The notes beneath the pieces were generated by a model that made no database searches, was not told the origin of the DNA, and saw nothing but the letters and a program-made list of their open reading frames with translations. The position numbers and the translations under genes are program-made. This document shows, piece after piece, positions 9,222 through 18,460 of a stretch of 64,000 bases of DNA. The stretch's first letter is position 1. Every line of letters begins with the position of its first letter. The stretch spans positions 3,844,001-3,908,000 of the forward strand of contig NZ_RBKT01000001.1 of the NCBI RefSeq assembly GCF_003633685.1, given 5' to 3'. This DNA is from Micromonospora pisi (GTDB lineage: Bacteria > Actinomycetota > Actinomycetes > Mycobacteriales > Micromonosporaceae).

Positions 9222-10126
9222 TGGTCACCGAAACCGCGGCCCCGGCCGCGCCCCCGGGTGCGGCCCCGGCGCTCTCCCGGCGGCCCGGACGCACCGGCCG
9301 GCACATCGGCCGGCTGCTCATCCTGGTCGCCATCCTCGCCCTGGTGCTCTACCCGCTCTTCTGGATGATCGGTACGTCGCTCAAGTCACCGGAGGAGATC
9401 GTCAACAACATCGGGCTGCTGCCGAGGGAGCTCACCCCCGGCAACTACCCCGACGGCTGGCGCAACTTCGACGTCAGCTTCGGCCGGTTCTTCGTCAACA
9501 GCGCGATGGTCAGCCTGCTCACCGTGCTCGGCAATGCGATCTCCTGCCTGCTCGCCGCGTACGCCTTCGCCCGGCTGCGGTTCCGGCTGCGGGGTTTCTG
9601 GTTCGCGATCATGATCGGAACCCTGCTTCTCCCCGGTCACGTGCTGATCGTGCCGCAGTACATCCTGTTCCGGACCTTCGACATGGTCGGCGGGCCGTGG
9701 CCGTACCTGCCGCTGGTGGTGCCGCAGTTCCTCGCCACGGAGGCGTTCTTCGTCTTCCTGATGGTCCAGTTCATCCGGGGAATTCCCCGCGAGCTGGACG
9801 AGGCGGCGAAGATCGACGGGGCGAGCCCGTTCGGCATCTTCCGGCACGTCATCCTGCCGCTGAGCCGTCCGGCGCTGGTCACCACCGCGATCTTCTCGTT
9901 CATCTGGACCTGGAACGACTTCTTCCGGCAACTGGTCTACCTCTCCGACCTGGAGGACTACACCGTCCCGGTGGCGCTCACCCTCTTCATCGACTCCACC
10001 AGTCAGAGCGCGGTCGGTCCGATGTTCGCCATGTCCGTACTCTCCCTGCTGCCGGTCTTCCTCTTCTTCGTAGCCTTCCAACGGATGCTGGTGGAGGGCC
10101 TGAACACCACCGGCCTGAAAGGCTGA
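9221..10126 (+). CDS. ABC sugar permease, MalG/UgpE type
   Basis: Second permease subunit, 301 residues, with about six transmembrane helices (first near 31-51) and the EAA loop DEAAKIDGASPFGIFRHVILPL at about 193-214. It follows the first permease with a one-base overlap. The N-terminal 30 residues are Ala/Pro rich and probably cytoplasmic. The operon seems to end here, because a strong inverted repeat follows six bases after the stop. Confidence 0.92.
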   Translation: MVTETAAPAAPPGAAPALSRRPGRTGRHIGRLLILVAILALVLYPLFWMIGTSLKSPEEIVNNIGLLPRELTPGNYPDGWRNFDVSFGRFFVNSAMVSLLTVLGNAISCLLAAYAFARLRFRLRGFWFAIMIGTLLLPGHVLIVPQYILFRTFDMVGGPWPYLPLVVPQFLATEAFFVFLMVQFIRGIPRELDEAAKIDGASPFGIFRHVILPLSRPALVTTAIFSFIWTWNDFFRQLVYLSDLEDYTVPVALTLFIDSTSQSAVGPMFAMSVLSLLPVFLFFVAFQRMLVEGLNTTGLKG

Positions 10127-10132
10127 AATCGA

Positions 10133-10180
10133 AGGAAGGGCCCCTTGTTATCGCTTTCCGATGTAGAAGGGGCCCTTCCT
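10133..10180. terminator. Perfect 14-bp inverted repeat after the ABC operon
   Basis: The arms AGGAAGGGCCCCTT (10133-10146) and AAGGGGCCCTTCCT (10167-10180) are perfectly complementary with a 20-base loop. There is no T-run. It may terminate the importer transcript, or be one copy of a dispersed intergenic palindrome. Confidence 0.6.
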
Positions 10181-10217
10181 AACGCTTGGTTTGGCTGGCG
10201 GCGGAGGGTAGGTACGG

Positions 10218-10877
10218 GTGATGGGTGAGGTGGCTCGGGGTGGCGGGGGATGGCCGGAGGAGCCGGGCGGATCGGTGGCCCGGCGCCCCGACTGGCGGGA
10301 CACCCTGCGCAACGCCAGCGACCTCGCCCTGGTCGGCATCCTCACCACCGTCGCCGCGCTCCCGGTGCTGACCGCGGGTGCCGCGGTCGCCACCGCCAGC
10401 GCCGCCGTACACCACTGGAGCGAGCACGAGAGCTGGCCCGGCGTACGTCCGGTGCTGCGCGGCTTTGTCCGCGCACTGCTCCCCGGCGCTGCGGCCACCC
10501 TGGTCGCCGCCGGCACCGCCGCCCTGTTCACGGTGAACCTGCTGGCTCTGCACCGGGGCGTCGTGCCCGGTGGCGCGGTCCTGATCGCGGTGACCGCCCT
10601 GCTGGCCGCGACGGTGGCCGGACTCGCCGGACTGACCGTGGTGCAGCTTGGCCGGCAGCACGGTCATGGCTGGCGGGAGGCCGTACGGCAGGCCGGACGG
10701 ATGGCCGTGGCCCGACCGGTGGTGCCGCTCGCCCTGGCCGGCGTCCTGGCGCTGGTGGCCGTACTCTGCGGGCTGATCCTGCCGTTGATCACGCCGATCC
10801 TGGCCGGTTACGCCCTGCTCGCCCTGCACGCGACCGTACGGCGGATCGAGAGCGCCGTACCGACGAGCAGGGCCTGA
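10218..10877 (+). CDS. DUF624 (YesL-like) membrane protein
   Basis: Polytopic membrane protein of 219 residues with about five hydrophobic helices (near 36-58, 80-105, 112-135, 158-178 and the C-terminus). The N-terminal DWRDTLRNASDLALVGILTTVAALPVLTAG segment, with its Leu/Pro-rich first helix, resembles the YesL/DUF624 proteins that often sit beside carbohydrate ABC importers. GTG (10218) and ATG (10221) are adjacent possible starts after GGAGGG. No enzymatic motif is visible. Its function is unknown; a role with the neighbouring importer is inferred only from position. Confidence 0.7.
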   Translation: MMGEVARGGGGWPEEPGGSVARRPDWRDTLRNASDLALVGILTTVAALPVLTAGAAVATASAAVHHWSEHESWPGVRPVLRGFVRALLPGAAATLVAAGTAALFTVNLLALHRGVVPGGAVLIAVTALLAATVAGLAGLTVVQLGRQHGHGWREAVRQAGRMAVARPVVPLALAGVLALVAVLCGLILPLITPILAGYALLALHATVRRIESAVPTSRA

Positions 10878-11020
10878 ACCGCCCTTTCTCCGGTGCGCTT
10901 AAGGCGACGCGCCCGCCCGCCGGGCGAGCTGTCGTCGTACTCCTTCGCGGTGTTGTCGGCCCAGGTCGGGCGGGCAAACAGCTATGTGTCTGCTACTCCA
11001 CCACGGGTGTAACATTCCGC

Positions 11021-11059
11021 CGGACACTCTGTCCGACGTCATGCCGGACACCCTGTCCG
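11021..11059. promoter_or_regulatory. Two tandem palindromes upstream of aldo/keto reductase
   Basis: CGGACACTCTGTCCG (11021-11035) and CGGACACCCTGTCCG (11045-11059) are two copies of CGGACA-NNN-TGTCCG whose starts are 24 bases apart, about 85 bases before the start codon. The spacing puts both on nearly the same DNA face, as expected for a cooperative dimeric repressor such as a TetR- or MarR-type protein. No such regulator gene is adjacent. Confidence 0.6.
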
Positions 11060-11143
11060 ACAGGACGGGCGACGCGAAATCCTCGCCTCGTCCGACGGGA
11101 ACAACCGGGCACCCGACACGAAACCACCGACGAGGAGTAACGG

Positions 11144-12175
11144 ATGAAATACCGCCTTCTGGGACGCACCGGAGTCTGGGTCTCCGAGATCTCCCTTGGC
11201 GCGATGACCTTCGGCGGCAAGGACCACCCGATCTACCGGACGTTGGGTGGTCTACAGCTCGACGAGGTCGACCGGATGGTCGGCACGGCCCTCGACGCCG
11301 GCATCAACTTCATCGACACGGCCGACATCTACAGCGACGGCGAGTCCGAGGAACTGCTCGGCCAGGCCCTCAAGCAGCGTCGGCGCGACGTCGTGCTCGC
11401 CACCAAGCTGCACGCCCCGACCGGCCCCGGACCCAACGACAACGGGCTGTCCCGGCTCCACGTGATGCAGGCGCTGGAGGACAGCCTGCGCCGGCTGGAC
11501 ACCGACCACATCGACCTGTACCAGGTGCACAACTTCGACCACATCACGCCGATCGAGGAGACGCTCGCCGCCCTCGACGACGCGGTACGCCAGGGCAAGG
11601 TCCGCTACATCGGTTGCGCCAACCTCGCCGCCTGGCAGATCAGCCGGGCGCTGGGCGTCTCCGCCCTGCACAACCAGTCCGCCTTCGTATCCGTCCAGGC
11701 CTACTACTCGCTGGTCGGCCGCGACGCCGAACGGGACCTGCTGCCGATGGCCCAGGCCGAGGGCCTCGGGATGACGGTCTGGAGCCCGCTGGCCGGCGGC
11801 TTCCTCGCCGGCAAGGTCGACCGCACCGGTGCCGTGACCGACGGGGGCTCCCGCCGCAACCAGGACGGTTACGCCCAGTTCCCGCCGATCGACCAGGAAC
11901 GCGGTCACGACGTGGTCGACGTGGTCCGGACCGTCGCCGTCCGGCACGGGGTGAGCCCCGCCCAGGTGTCACTCGCCTGGCTGCTCGCCCAGCGCGGCGT
12001 CACCAGCGTCATCGCCGGCGCCCGCCGGCTCGACCAGCTCGCGGACAACATCGCCGCCAGCGACCTGACGCTGACCGACCAGGACCTCACCGAACTCGAC
12101 CAGGTGAGCGCCCTTCCGCCGGCGTACCCGAACTGGATCCAGGCGGCCTTCGCCCCGGCCCGGACGCCCCGGTAA
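11144..12175 (+). CDS. Aldo/keto reductase
   Basis: NAD(P)H-dependent oxidoreductase of 343 residues with the TIM-barrel AKR fold. The catalytic tetrad is visible as D58, Y63, K88 and H129 (INFIDTADIYSDG, ATKLH, YQVHN), and the cofactor-binding C-terminal part includes the SPLAGGFLAGK and SVIAGARRLDQLADN segments. GAGGAG precedes the ATG. It is monocistronic: two operator-like palindromes lie upstream and a hairpin downstream. The substrate is unknown. Confidence 0.92.
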   Translation: MKYRLLGRTGVWVSEISLGAMTFGGKDHPIYRTLGGLQLDEVDRMVGTALDAGINFIDTADIYSDGESEELLGQALKQRRRDVVLATKLHAPTGPGPNDNGLSRLHVMQALEDSLRRLDTDHIDLYQVHNFDHITPIEETLAALDDAVRQGKVRYIGCANLAAWQISRALGVSALHNQSAFVSVQAYYSLVGRDAERDLLPMAQAEGLGMTVWSPLAGGFLAGKVDRTGAVTDGGSRRNQDGYAQFPPIDQERGHDVVDVVRTVAVRHGVSPAQVSLAWLLAQRGVTSVIAGARRLDQLADNIAASDLTLTDQDLTELDQVSALPPAYPNWIQAAFAPARTPR

Positions 12176-12207
12176 CCGCTGGCCCGGTCAGCCCCACCTC
12201 GAGTGGA

Positions 12208-12249
12208 TCGGCGGCGGACGTACCGGAAGATCCGGTGTGCCGCCGCCGA
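12208..12249. terminator. Bidirectional terminator-like hairpin
   Basis: TCGGCGGCGG (12208-12217) pairs with CCGCCGCCGA (12240-12249), and an inner ACCGGA/TCCGGT stem (12222-12227 with 12231-12236) nests inside. It lies between two convergent genes. There is no T-run. Confidence 0.6.
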
Positions 12250-12279
12250 CCCGTTCAGCCAACCGAACCGTCTACGCCG

Positions 12280-14943
12280 CTACTTCTCGACAAAGCTCCG
12301 GAAGACCATTGTCGACTTGCCCGGGCAGACGATCACCGAGCTGTTCCACGAGCAACTTGCCGCCCGCACGCCCTTCAACTCGCCCAGCTCGATCAGATCG
12401 GACGAGCTGACCCGCACCCCGGCCACACTCACGTCGGTGACGTTGGTGGAAGGGTCATCGGCGAAGAGCAGCAGGTTGCCGCCGTCGAGCCGAACCGCGA
12501 CCCCCTCCCGGCTGATCACTGTGGTGCCGTCCGGCCGGTAGAGGGTCGCGGTGTCCGGCGTACCGCCACCGACCAGCACATGTTCACCGACCGGTAGCAG
12601 GGATTCGGCACCGGCGGCCGGCTTGCGCCACATCTTCTCCCCGTCCCCCGGCTTGGTCGCTATCGACACCAGTTCCGTGGTGTCGGCGGCGAAGTTCTTC
12701 CGGTCCAGCAGACAGAGCCGCTCCCGGCCACAGGCCACCAGCCGGTCCGGGTAGTGCTGATCGTCGCCGGTGTAGAGGATGGTCGGCTCCCCCATCCGCG
12801 CCAGGTCGTACGCGGCGACCCGGTACCCGCCCTCCTTCGGCGCGACATAGAGCCGGCCGTCATGGGCCACAACCATGTCGTCGGGGTCGGCCACCCCCTT
12901 GGCGCTCTTGAGCACCTCACCGCTGTCGGCGTCGATCACCCGGGCCGACCGGTTCACATCGATCTGCACGATCCGCGGGTCCTTGCCCCCGTACGAGAGT
13001 CGTCGACCGTCCGTACCGGCGGCGACCCCCAGGTCCTCCGGCACCGTCACCGGGTGGACGGAGGTCGGCGAGTTGCCGGCCGGGCCGGACGGAATGGGCT
13101 CGCCCCAACGCCGCTTGCCGGTACGCAGGTCCAGCCCGACGAGCTGTTGCGCGGTCCGGTCGACCAGCACCAGTGTGCGTTCGAAGTAGAGGACCGAGTC
13201 GTCGCCGTGGACGTCGCGCCCCCACAGCCGCTTGCCGTTCGCCGGGTCGAGCACACTCAGCTCACGCGGATCGGCCCGGCCCGTCGCGTCGGCCAGCAGC
13301 ACCAGCCCGTTCGGCACGGCGGCGATGCCCGCCCAGCGCTCGGCGGTGCCATCGCTCTTCACCTGCCACGCGCGCGTACCCGTGCTGGCCTTGGCCGCGA
13401 TCACCTCCAGCCGCTTGTCCTCCCGCTCGTACGCCAGATAGGCCCGGTCCCCGACCAGCGCGGTGTAGGTGTAGTACGGGTTCTCCTCCTCGAACGGAAT
13501 GCCTCCACCGAGGTCGCGGAAGTTGTCGAACGCCACGTCGTCGTACCCGCCCCGGTTGAGGTAGAGCACCGCCGCCGCGACCACGCCGACCAGGGCCAGC
13601 ACGGCCGCCGCCCCGGTCCAGACCGCACGCCGCCCGCGCCACGCGCCGCCCCGACCCGCCGACGGGTACGCCGCACCGCCCGCGCCCGTCCCGCCCACCG
13701 GAAGCCCGGAGATCGGCATCCCGGCGGAACTTGGCGGCCCGGAAACCGGCGGCCCGGAAACCCGCACCTCGGGAACCGGTGTGGCCGAACCCGCGCCACC
13801 GGCAGCGGTCACGATTTCCGCCAGCGCCCCCTCCGCCACCGGCAACTCGGGCTGCTCCAGCACCGTCGGCGCCACGCCCAACTCCGCGTGCAGCAACCGG
13901 GCCACCAGCGGCACCCGCGACGAGCCGCCGACCAGGAACAACCCGGCCAACTGATCGGGCCGCAACCCGCAGTGCCCGATCACCGACGCCGCTTCGAAGA
14001 CCGCCCGACGCAGCAGCGGAGTGGCAAGTCGTTCCAGTTCCTCCCGGGTCAGGTGGACCGCCTGTTCCACGCCGGGTACGGCAACCGGCGCCACCGTGGT
14101 CCGGGAGAGCATCTCCTTCGCACCGCGTACGTCATCCCAGAACTGCCGCCGGTCCCGCCAGGCGGTCGTACTCTCCGGCTGTGCCAGCCGCTGCCACGCC
14201 TGCGGCGCCGCCGTGCCGACCAGCCGACCGAGATGGTCGACCAGCGCCGCGTCCAGGTCGAGGCCGCCCAGCTCCGGCAACCCGCCCGAGCCGACCACCA
14301 CGAACCGTGGTCGTCCACTGTGGTCCAGCCCGTCGTTGCGTACGACGGCGATGTCCAACGTTCCGCCGCCGAAGTCGAAGACCGCGAGGGCTGCCCCCAC
14401 CGGCACCGGACGCCGCAGCACGTCGACGAAGTACCGGGCCGCCGCCACCGGCTCCGCCACCAGACGGGTCCCACCGCCACCCGGCACAGGAGCGGACCCT
14501 TCGGCCACCACCGGCGGCCAACCGGCCCGTTGCACCGCCGTGGCCAACGCGCCTCGTCGTCGTGCGCCCCAACTCGCCGGGTACGTCAGCACCGCCGGCG
14601 GCAGGAAACCCACCGCCTCGACCGCGGCCTGCGCCACCGCGCGCAGCAGCCCGCCGAGAAGGTCCACTGTGGCCATCTCGGCGTCGCCGAGCAACACCCC
14701 CGGCTCGTCGATCCGCCGCTTCGGGTTCGGGTCGTAACGGCCGGGATCCGCCTGGGCCAGCCGCTGTGCGTCCCGCCCCACGTGCAGCAGACCCGCCTGG
14801 TCGAGGAAGACCCCGGAGGGCATGACCGGCTGCCCGTCGAAGAGCAGCGGCCGGGTTCGCCCGTCCGGCCAGCGCAGCACCGCCACCGTGTTGGACGTAC
14901 CGAGGTCGACGCCGAGTGCGTAGCCGCCGTCCTGCCCTGCCAT
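12280..14943 (-). CDS. Hsp70-family ATPase fused to membrane-anchored PQQ-like beta-propeller
   Basis: Large protein of 887 residues with an unusual architecture. Residues 8-380 form a DnaK-type actin-like ATPase: phosphate-1 loop LGVDLGTSNTVAVL (10-23), phosphate-2 FDFGGGTLDIAVV (189-201), adenosine loop LVGGSSRVP (337-345). There is no recognisable peptide-binding domain. A Pro/Gly-rich linker (384-435) leads to one transmembrane helix (about 441-462), then about 420 residues of PQQ/WD-like propeller repeats (for example VLDPANGKRLWG, GLDLRTGKRRWG). The ATPase should be cytoplasmic and the propeller extracellular, so it could be a transmembrane sensor or scaffold. It is monocistronic. The fold assignments are solid; the function is unknown. 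Confidence 0.85.
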   Translation of the reverse strand: MAGQDGGYALGVDLGTSNTVAVLRWPDGRTRPLLFDGQPVMPSGVFLDQAGLLHVGRDAQRLAQADPGRYDPNPKRRIDEPGVLLGDAEMATVDLLGGLLRAVAQAAVEAVGFLPPAVLTYPASWGARRRGALATAVQRAGWPPVVAEGSAPVPGGGGTRLVAEPVAAARYFVDVLRRPVPVGAALAVFDFGGGTLDIAVVRNDGLDHSGRPRFVVVGSGGLPELGGLDLDAALVDHLGRLVGTAAPQAWQRLAQPESTTAWRDRRQFWDDVRGAKEMLSRTTVAPVAVPGVEQAVHLTREELERLATPLLRRAVFEAASVIGHCGLRPDQLAGLFLVGGSSRVPLVARLLHAELGVAPTVLEQPELPVAEGALAEIVTAAGGAGSATPVPEVRVSGPPVSGPPSSAGMPISGLPVGGTGAGGAAYPSAGRGGAWRGRRAVWTGAAAVLALVGVVAAAVLYLNRGGYDDVAFDNFRDLGGGIPFEEENPYYTYTALVGDRAYLAYEREDKRLEVIAAKASTGTRAWQVKSDGTAERWAGIAAVPNGLVLLADATGRADPRELSVLDPANGKRLWGRDVHGDDSVLYFERTLVLVDRTAQQLVGLDLRTGKRRWGEPIPSGPAGNSPTSVHPVTVPEDLGVAAGTDGRRLSYGGKDPRIVQIDVNRSARVIDADSGEVLKSAKGVADPDDMVVAHDGRLYVAPKEGGYRVAAYDLARMGEPTILYTGDDQHYPDRLVACGRERLCLLDRKNFAADTTELVSIATKPGDGEKMWRKPAAGAESLLPVGEHVLVGGGTPDTATLYRPDGTTVISREGVAVRLDGGNLLLFADDPSTNVTDVSVAGVRVSSSDLIELGELKGVRAASCSWNSSVIVCPGKSTMVFRSFVEK

Positions 14944-15049
14944 CTGCCGACTCCTCCGGGGCGAGGGATTACCCGGCCCCGCATGCTACGGCCAGCGCGC
15001 AGCAGCACCGTGCCCCGCCGACAGGCGTCAGCCAGCGGACTGCAAAGAG

Positions 15050-15114
15050 TTGGGCCCGCCGTGACCGGCGCGGGAATCAAGCCTGACGGCCCGCGCCGGG
15101 CACGGCGGGCCCAA
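15050..15114. terminator. Nested perfect hairpin after rlmB
   Basis: The outer arms TTGGGCCCGCCGTG (15050-15063) and CACGGCGGGCCCAA (15101-15114) are perfect, as are the inner arms CCGGCGCGGG (15065-15074) and CCCGCGCCGG (15090-15099), with a 15-base loop. This very stable structure sits 14 bases beyond the rlmB stop and probably ends the cysS-rlmB transcript before the Hsp70-fusion gene. Confidence 0.72.
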
Positions 15115-15128
15115 GCCCACCGAGCAGA

Positions 15129-16295
15129 TCAGAGAGCGGTACGCCGCCGAGCCACCTCGGCCAACGTCACCGCCGCCGCCACACTGGCGTTCAGCGACTC
15201 GACCTCGGACATCATCGGAATGCTCACCCGCAGGTCGCAGGTTGCCCCGACCAGCCGGGACAGGCCACGCCCCTCCGAGCCGACCACCACGACCAACGGT
15301 CCGGCAGCCGCCTCGAGGTCGTACAGATCGGTGTCGCCGTCGGCGTCCAGGCCGACCACGACGAAGCCGGCCTCCTGGCACGCCTTCAGCGACCGGGTGA
15401 GGTTGATCACCTGGCTGACCGGCACCCGGGCAGCGGCACCGGCACTGGTCCGCCACGCGGTGGCGGTGATGCCCGCGGCCCGGCGCTCCGGTACGAAGAT
15501 CCCCTGCGCGCCGAAGGCGGCCGCCGACCGGATCACCGCGCCGAGGTTACGCGGATCGGTCACCCCGTCGAGCGCGACCAGCAACGGGGCGGTCTGCTCC
15601 AGCGACGCGTTGACCAGGTCCTCGAACGGCTGGTACGCGAACGGCGGCACCTGGATGCCGACGCCCTGGTGCAGCACGCCGCCGGTCATCCGGTCCAGCT
15701 CGGCCCGGCTGATCTCCAGAATCGCGATGCCACGGTCGGCGGCGATCCGGACCAGCTCGTTCACCCGGTCATCGATCTCGATGCCCTGGGCCACGTAGAG
15801 CGCGGTCGCCGGCACGTTCGCCCGCAGCGCCTCGACCACCGGGTTCCGCCCGACCAGCAGCTCCGGTACGTCCTTGGCCGGGTGTGACTTGCGTCCCGGG
15901 GCGACCCGGGGACCCGACCGGCCCGGCTGCTTGGCAGCACCGCGCCCGCCGGCACCACGCCCGGCTCCCGCGCCGCGAGCCGCCCCGGCGGCACCCCGGC
16001 CACCTCGGCCGGTCCCGCCGCCACCGGCGCCCCAGGTGGTGTCCTTGCTGCCCGGCTGGCCGATCTTCGGGGCCCGGCCCTCCTCGGCCGCCGTCCGGCG
16101 CTCCTTCTCCTGCTTCCAGGCAGTGCGCTGGGGCAGCTGTTCGGTGCCGGAGTAACCCTTGTGCCACGGACGCTCGTCGGCGGGCAGGGTCCGGCCCCGG
16201 CCAGCGAGGCTGGCCCGGTTCTTCCCACCGGATCCGGCGGGTGCGCCCTTCTTGGCGGTGACCCGCCTGCCACGGCGCTGTGAGTTGCCGGCCAT
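15129..16295 (-). CDS. rlmB: 23S rRNA (guanosine-2'-O-)-methyltransferase RlmB family
   Basis: SPOUT-class (TrmH/SpoU) RNA 2'-O-methyltransferase of 388 residues. The first about 150 residues are a basic Gly/Arg/Lys-rich extension, as in actinobacterial homologues. A substrate-binding domain ([13 protein letters not shown]) follows, then the trefoil-knot catalytic domain with motif 1 [16 protein letters not shown], motif 2 [10 protein letters not shown] and motif 3 [18 protein letters not shown]. The ATG at 16295 shares one base with the cysS stop (TGATG), so it is translationally coupled. The methylated position (G2251 in E. coli numbering) is inferred from the family. Confidence 0.92.
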   Translation of the reverse strand: MAGNSQRRGRRVTAKKGAPAGSGGKNRASLAGRGRTLPADERPWHKGYSGTEQLPQRTAWKQEKERRTAAEEGRAPKIGQPGSKDTTWGAGGGGTGRGGRGAAGAARGAGAGRGAGGRGAAKQPGRSGPRVAPGRKSHPAKDVPELLVGRNPVVEALRANVPATALYVAQGIEIDDRVNELVRIAADRGIAILEISRAELDRMTGGVLHQGVGIQVPPFAYQPFEDLVNASLEQTAPLLVALDGVTDPRNLGAVIRSAAAFGAQGIFVPERRAAGITATAWRTSAGAAARVPVSQVINLTRSLKACQEAGFVVVGLDADGDTDLYDLEAAAGPLVVVVGSEGRGLSRLVGATCDLRVSIPMMSEVESLNASVAAAVTLAEVARRRTAL

Positions 16296-17710
16296 CAGTC
16301 CTGTTCTCCGATCGTCCATCGCGGTCCGTGCGGGGTGTCCTCGACGACGACACCAGCTCTCCTGAGCTGGTCCCGTACCCCGTCTGCGGCGGCCCAGTCC
16401 TTGCGTGCCCGGGCCTGCGTACGCTGTTCCAACGCCAACGCGACCAGCGCGTCGACGACATCACGCAGCTCGCCGTCCTGCCCGCTTCCGGCGAAGGCCG
16501 GGTCAAGCGGGTCGACACCGAGCAGGTCCAGCATCGTGCGGACCGCGACCAGCGTACTGCGGATGGCGTCGTCGTCGCCTTCGGCCAGCGCGTTGTTGCC
16601 GTCACGGAGGGCGTCATGCAGCGCGGCGAGGGCGGCCGAGGTGTTCAGGTCGTCGTCCATCGCGGCAGCGAACGCCGCCGGCACCGCACCCAGACCGCCC
16701 GGCCCGACCCGCTCCACCGCCCGCTGTACGAAGCCCTCGATCCGCCGGTAGGCCACCGCGGCCTCGCCCAGCGCCTCGTCGGAGTAGTCGATCCGGGACC
16801 GGTAGTGCGGCGAGGCCAGGTAGTAGCGCAACTCCACCGGGCGTACGCCGAGCCCGGCGACGTGGGCCAGGTCGAGCGCGTTCCCGAGGGACTTGCCCAT
16901 CTTCGAGTCGCCGAGGTTGAGCAGACCGTGGTGCACCCAGTAGCGGGCGAACGGCAGCCCGGCAGCCCGGGACTGGGCCAGTTCGTTCTCGTGGTGCGGG
17001 AAGACCAGGTCGAGACCGCCGCCGTGGATGTCGAACTCGGCGCCGAGGTAGCGCCAGCACATGGCCGAGCACTCGATGTGCCAGCCGGGCCGGCCGCGGC
17101 CCCACGGCGACGGCCAGGAGGCCCCAGCCGGTTCCTCCGGTTTGATCCCCTTCCAGAGCGCGAAGTCACGGGGATCCCGCTTGCCCCGTCCCGGCTCGTC
17201 CGTGTTCGCCTGCACCGCATCCGGCTGCTGGCCGGAAAGTACGCCGTAGTCGGGATCCGACTGGACGTCGAAGTAGACGTCACCCGAGTCGTCGCCGGCC
17301 GGGTAAGCGTGCTTGGCCTCGATCAGGGCCTCGATCAGCTCGTGCATCTCCGGGATGTGCCCGGTCGCCCTCGGCTCGTACGTCGGCGGCAGCACGTTCA
17401 GCGTCCGGTACGCACCGGCCAGGATGACCTCGTTGGCGTACGCGATCGACCAGAACGGGCGGCCCTGCTCCTCCGCCTTGGCCAGCAGCTTGTCTTCGAT
17501 GTCGGTGACGTTGCGGATGAACGTCACGTCGAGGCCGGCGTGCGTCAGCCAGCGGCGCAGCACGTCGTAGTTGACCCCGGAACGAAGGTGGCCGATGTGC
17601 GGCGGCCCCTGGAGGGTGAGACCACACAGATAGACCCCCACCTTGCCGGGCTGCAGCGGGACGAAGTCCCGCACCGATCGGGTGGCGGTGTCATATAGGC
17701 GTAGCGTCAC
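16295..17710 (-). CDS. cysS: Cysteinyl-tRNA synthetase
   Basis: Class I aminoacyl-tRNA synthetase of 471 residues. The HIGH motif is [10 protein letters not shown] (H38-H41), KMSKS appears as KMGKS at 270-274, and the zinc ligands C29, C214, H239 and E243 are in place (YLCG, HIECSAM, FPHHENE). The C-terminal helical anticodon-binding domain is complete ([18 protein letters not shown]), which separates it from the shorter mycothiol ligase MshC. The GTG at 17710 begins with [13 protein letters not shown], the typical CysS N-terminus; the frame continues upstream only as a low-complexity extension. It is coupled to rlmB, as in other actinobacteria. Confidence 0.96.
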   Translation of the reverse strand: MTLRLYDTATRSVRDFVPLQPGKVGVYLCGLTLQGPPHIGHLRSGVNYDVLRRWLTHAGLDVTFIRNVTDIEDKLLAKAEEQGRPFWSIAYANEVILAGAYRTLNVLPPTYEPRATGHIPEMHELIEALIEAKHAYPAGDDSGDVYFDVQSDPDYGVLSGQQPDAVQANTDEPGRGKRDPRDFALWKGIKPEEPAGASWPSPWGRGRPGWHIECSAMCWRYLGAEFDIHGGGLDLVFPHHENELAQSRAAGLPFARYWVHHGLLNLGDSKMGKSLGNALDLAHVAGLGVRPVELRYYLASPHYRSRIDYSDEALGEAAVAYRRIEGFVQRAVERVGPGGLGAVPAAFAAAMDDDLNTSAALAALHDALRDGNNALAEGDDDAIRSTLVAVRTMLDLLGVDPLDPAFAGSGQDGELRDVVDALVALALEQRTQARARKDWAAADGVRDQLRRAGVVVEDTPHGPRWTIGEQD

Positions 17711-17798
17711 CGCACCAGGGTAACGGTCACCGGTTCCGGCCGTTGTACGCGCGCGGCCCCAACCGTGGTCCGGAACCGCGATCCGACCACTCCCGCCG

Positions 17799-17811
17799 TA
17801 CGCTGCCTGGT
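17799..17811 (+). promoter_or_regulatory. Leaderless-type -10 element before IclR gene
   Basis: TACGCT (17799-17804) is followed by seven bases and then the GTG at 17812, the geometry of a leaderless transcript. It supports that GTG over the upstream in-frame TTG at 17743. Confidence 0.5.
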
Positions 17812-18459
17812 GTGGAGGCGACGGGCCGCGTGGGCGAGACCGCACAGACCCTGGACCGGGGCCTGCGCCTGCTGCACCTGGTCGCCGACGCACCCGGCGG
17901 ATTGACCGTGACCGAGGCGGCGAACCGCCTCGGCGTCGGCCGGGCGGTGGTGTACCGGCTGATCGGCTCGCTCAGCCAGCACGGCATGGTGCGACGGGAC
18001 AACAGCGGCCGGTTACGACTCGGAGTCGGGTTGCTGCACCTGGCCCGCCGGGCGCAACCACTGCTCGCCGAGGGGGCGCTACCGGCACTGCGCCGACTGG
18101 CCGAACAGGCGGGCGCGACCGCCCACCTGACCGTGGTCGAGGGGGGCGAGGCGGTGGCGATCGCGGTCGTCGAACCGAGCTGGACCTCGTTCCACGTCGC
18201 CTACCGCACCGGATACCGACACGCGCTGGACCGGGGGGCCGCCGGGCAGGCGATCCTCGCCGGGCGCGCGGGGCAGCCGGATCCGGTCGCGAGCAGCGGC
18301 GAACTGCAACCCGGGGCGTACGGGGTGGCGGCGCCGGTGCTCGGCGTACCGGGTCTGGAGGCGAGCGTCGGTGTGGTGGCGCTCGCCCCACTGGCCGTAT
18401 CCACCGTCGGCGAACAGGTGAGCACCGCCGCCCGCGCGATCGGCCAGGCACTCGCCTGA
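17812..18459 (+). CDS. IclR-family transcriptional regulator
   Basis: Regulator of 215 residues: N-terminal winged helix (QTLDRGLRLLHLVADAPGGLTVTEAANRLGVGRAVVYRLIGSL in outline) and C-terminal effector domain with the usual HLTVVEGGEAVAIAVVEP and ALDRGAAGQAILAG stretches. The effector domain is somewhat shorter than in typical 250-residue members. It is divergent from cysS and convergent with fumC, with a single base between the stops. The target is not evident. IclR proteins often control aromatic-acid catabolism (for example homogentisate genes), so the hppD/hmgA genes in this window are possible targets; that is inference. Confidence 0.82.
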   Translation: MEATGRVGETAQTLDRGLRLLHLVADAPGGLTVTEAANRLGVGRAVVYRLIGSLSQHGMVRRDNSGRLRLGVGLLHLARRAQPLLAEGALPALRRLAEQAGATAHLTVVEGGEAVAIAVVEPSWTSFHVAYRTGYRHALDRGAAGQAILAGRAGQPDPVASSGELQPGAYGVAAPVLGVPGLEASVGVVALAPLAVSTVGEQVSTAARAIGQALA

Positions 18460-18460
18460 C

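Noticed and set aside
8238-10126. Loss of an ABC ATPase gene as a defect
   Set aside because: CUT1 importers in actinobacteria normally share an MsiK-type ATPase encoded elsewhere.
12754-15798. A 1014-codon plus-strand open frame
   Set aside because: It is the antisense shadow of the Hsp70-fusion gene and rlmB in GC-rich DNA; its product is Arg/Pro/His low-complexity without domains.
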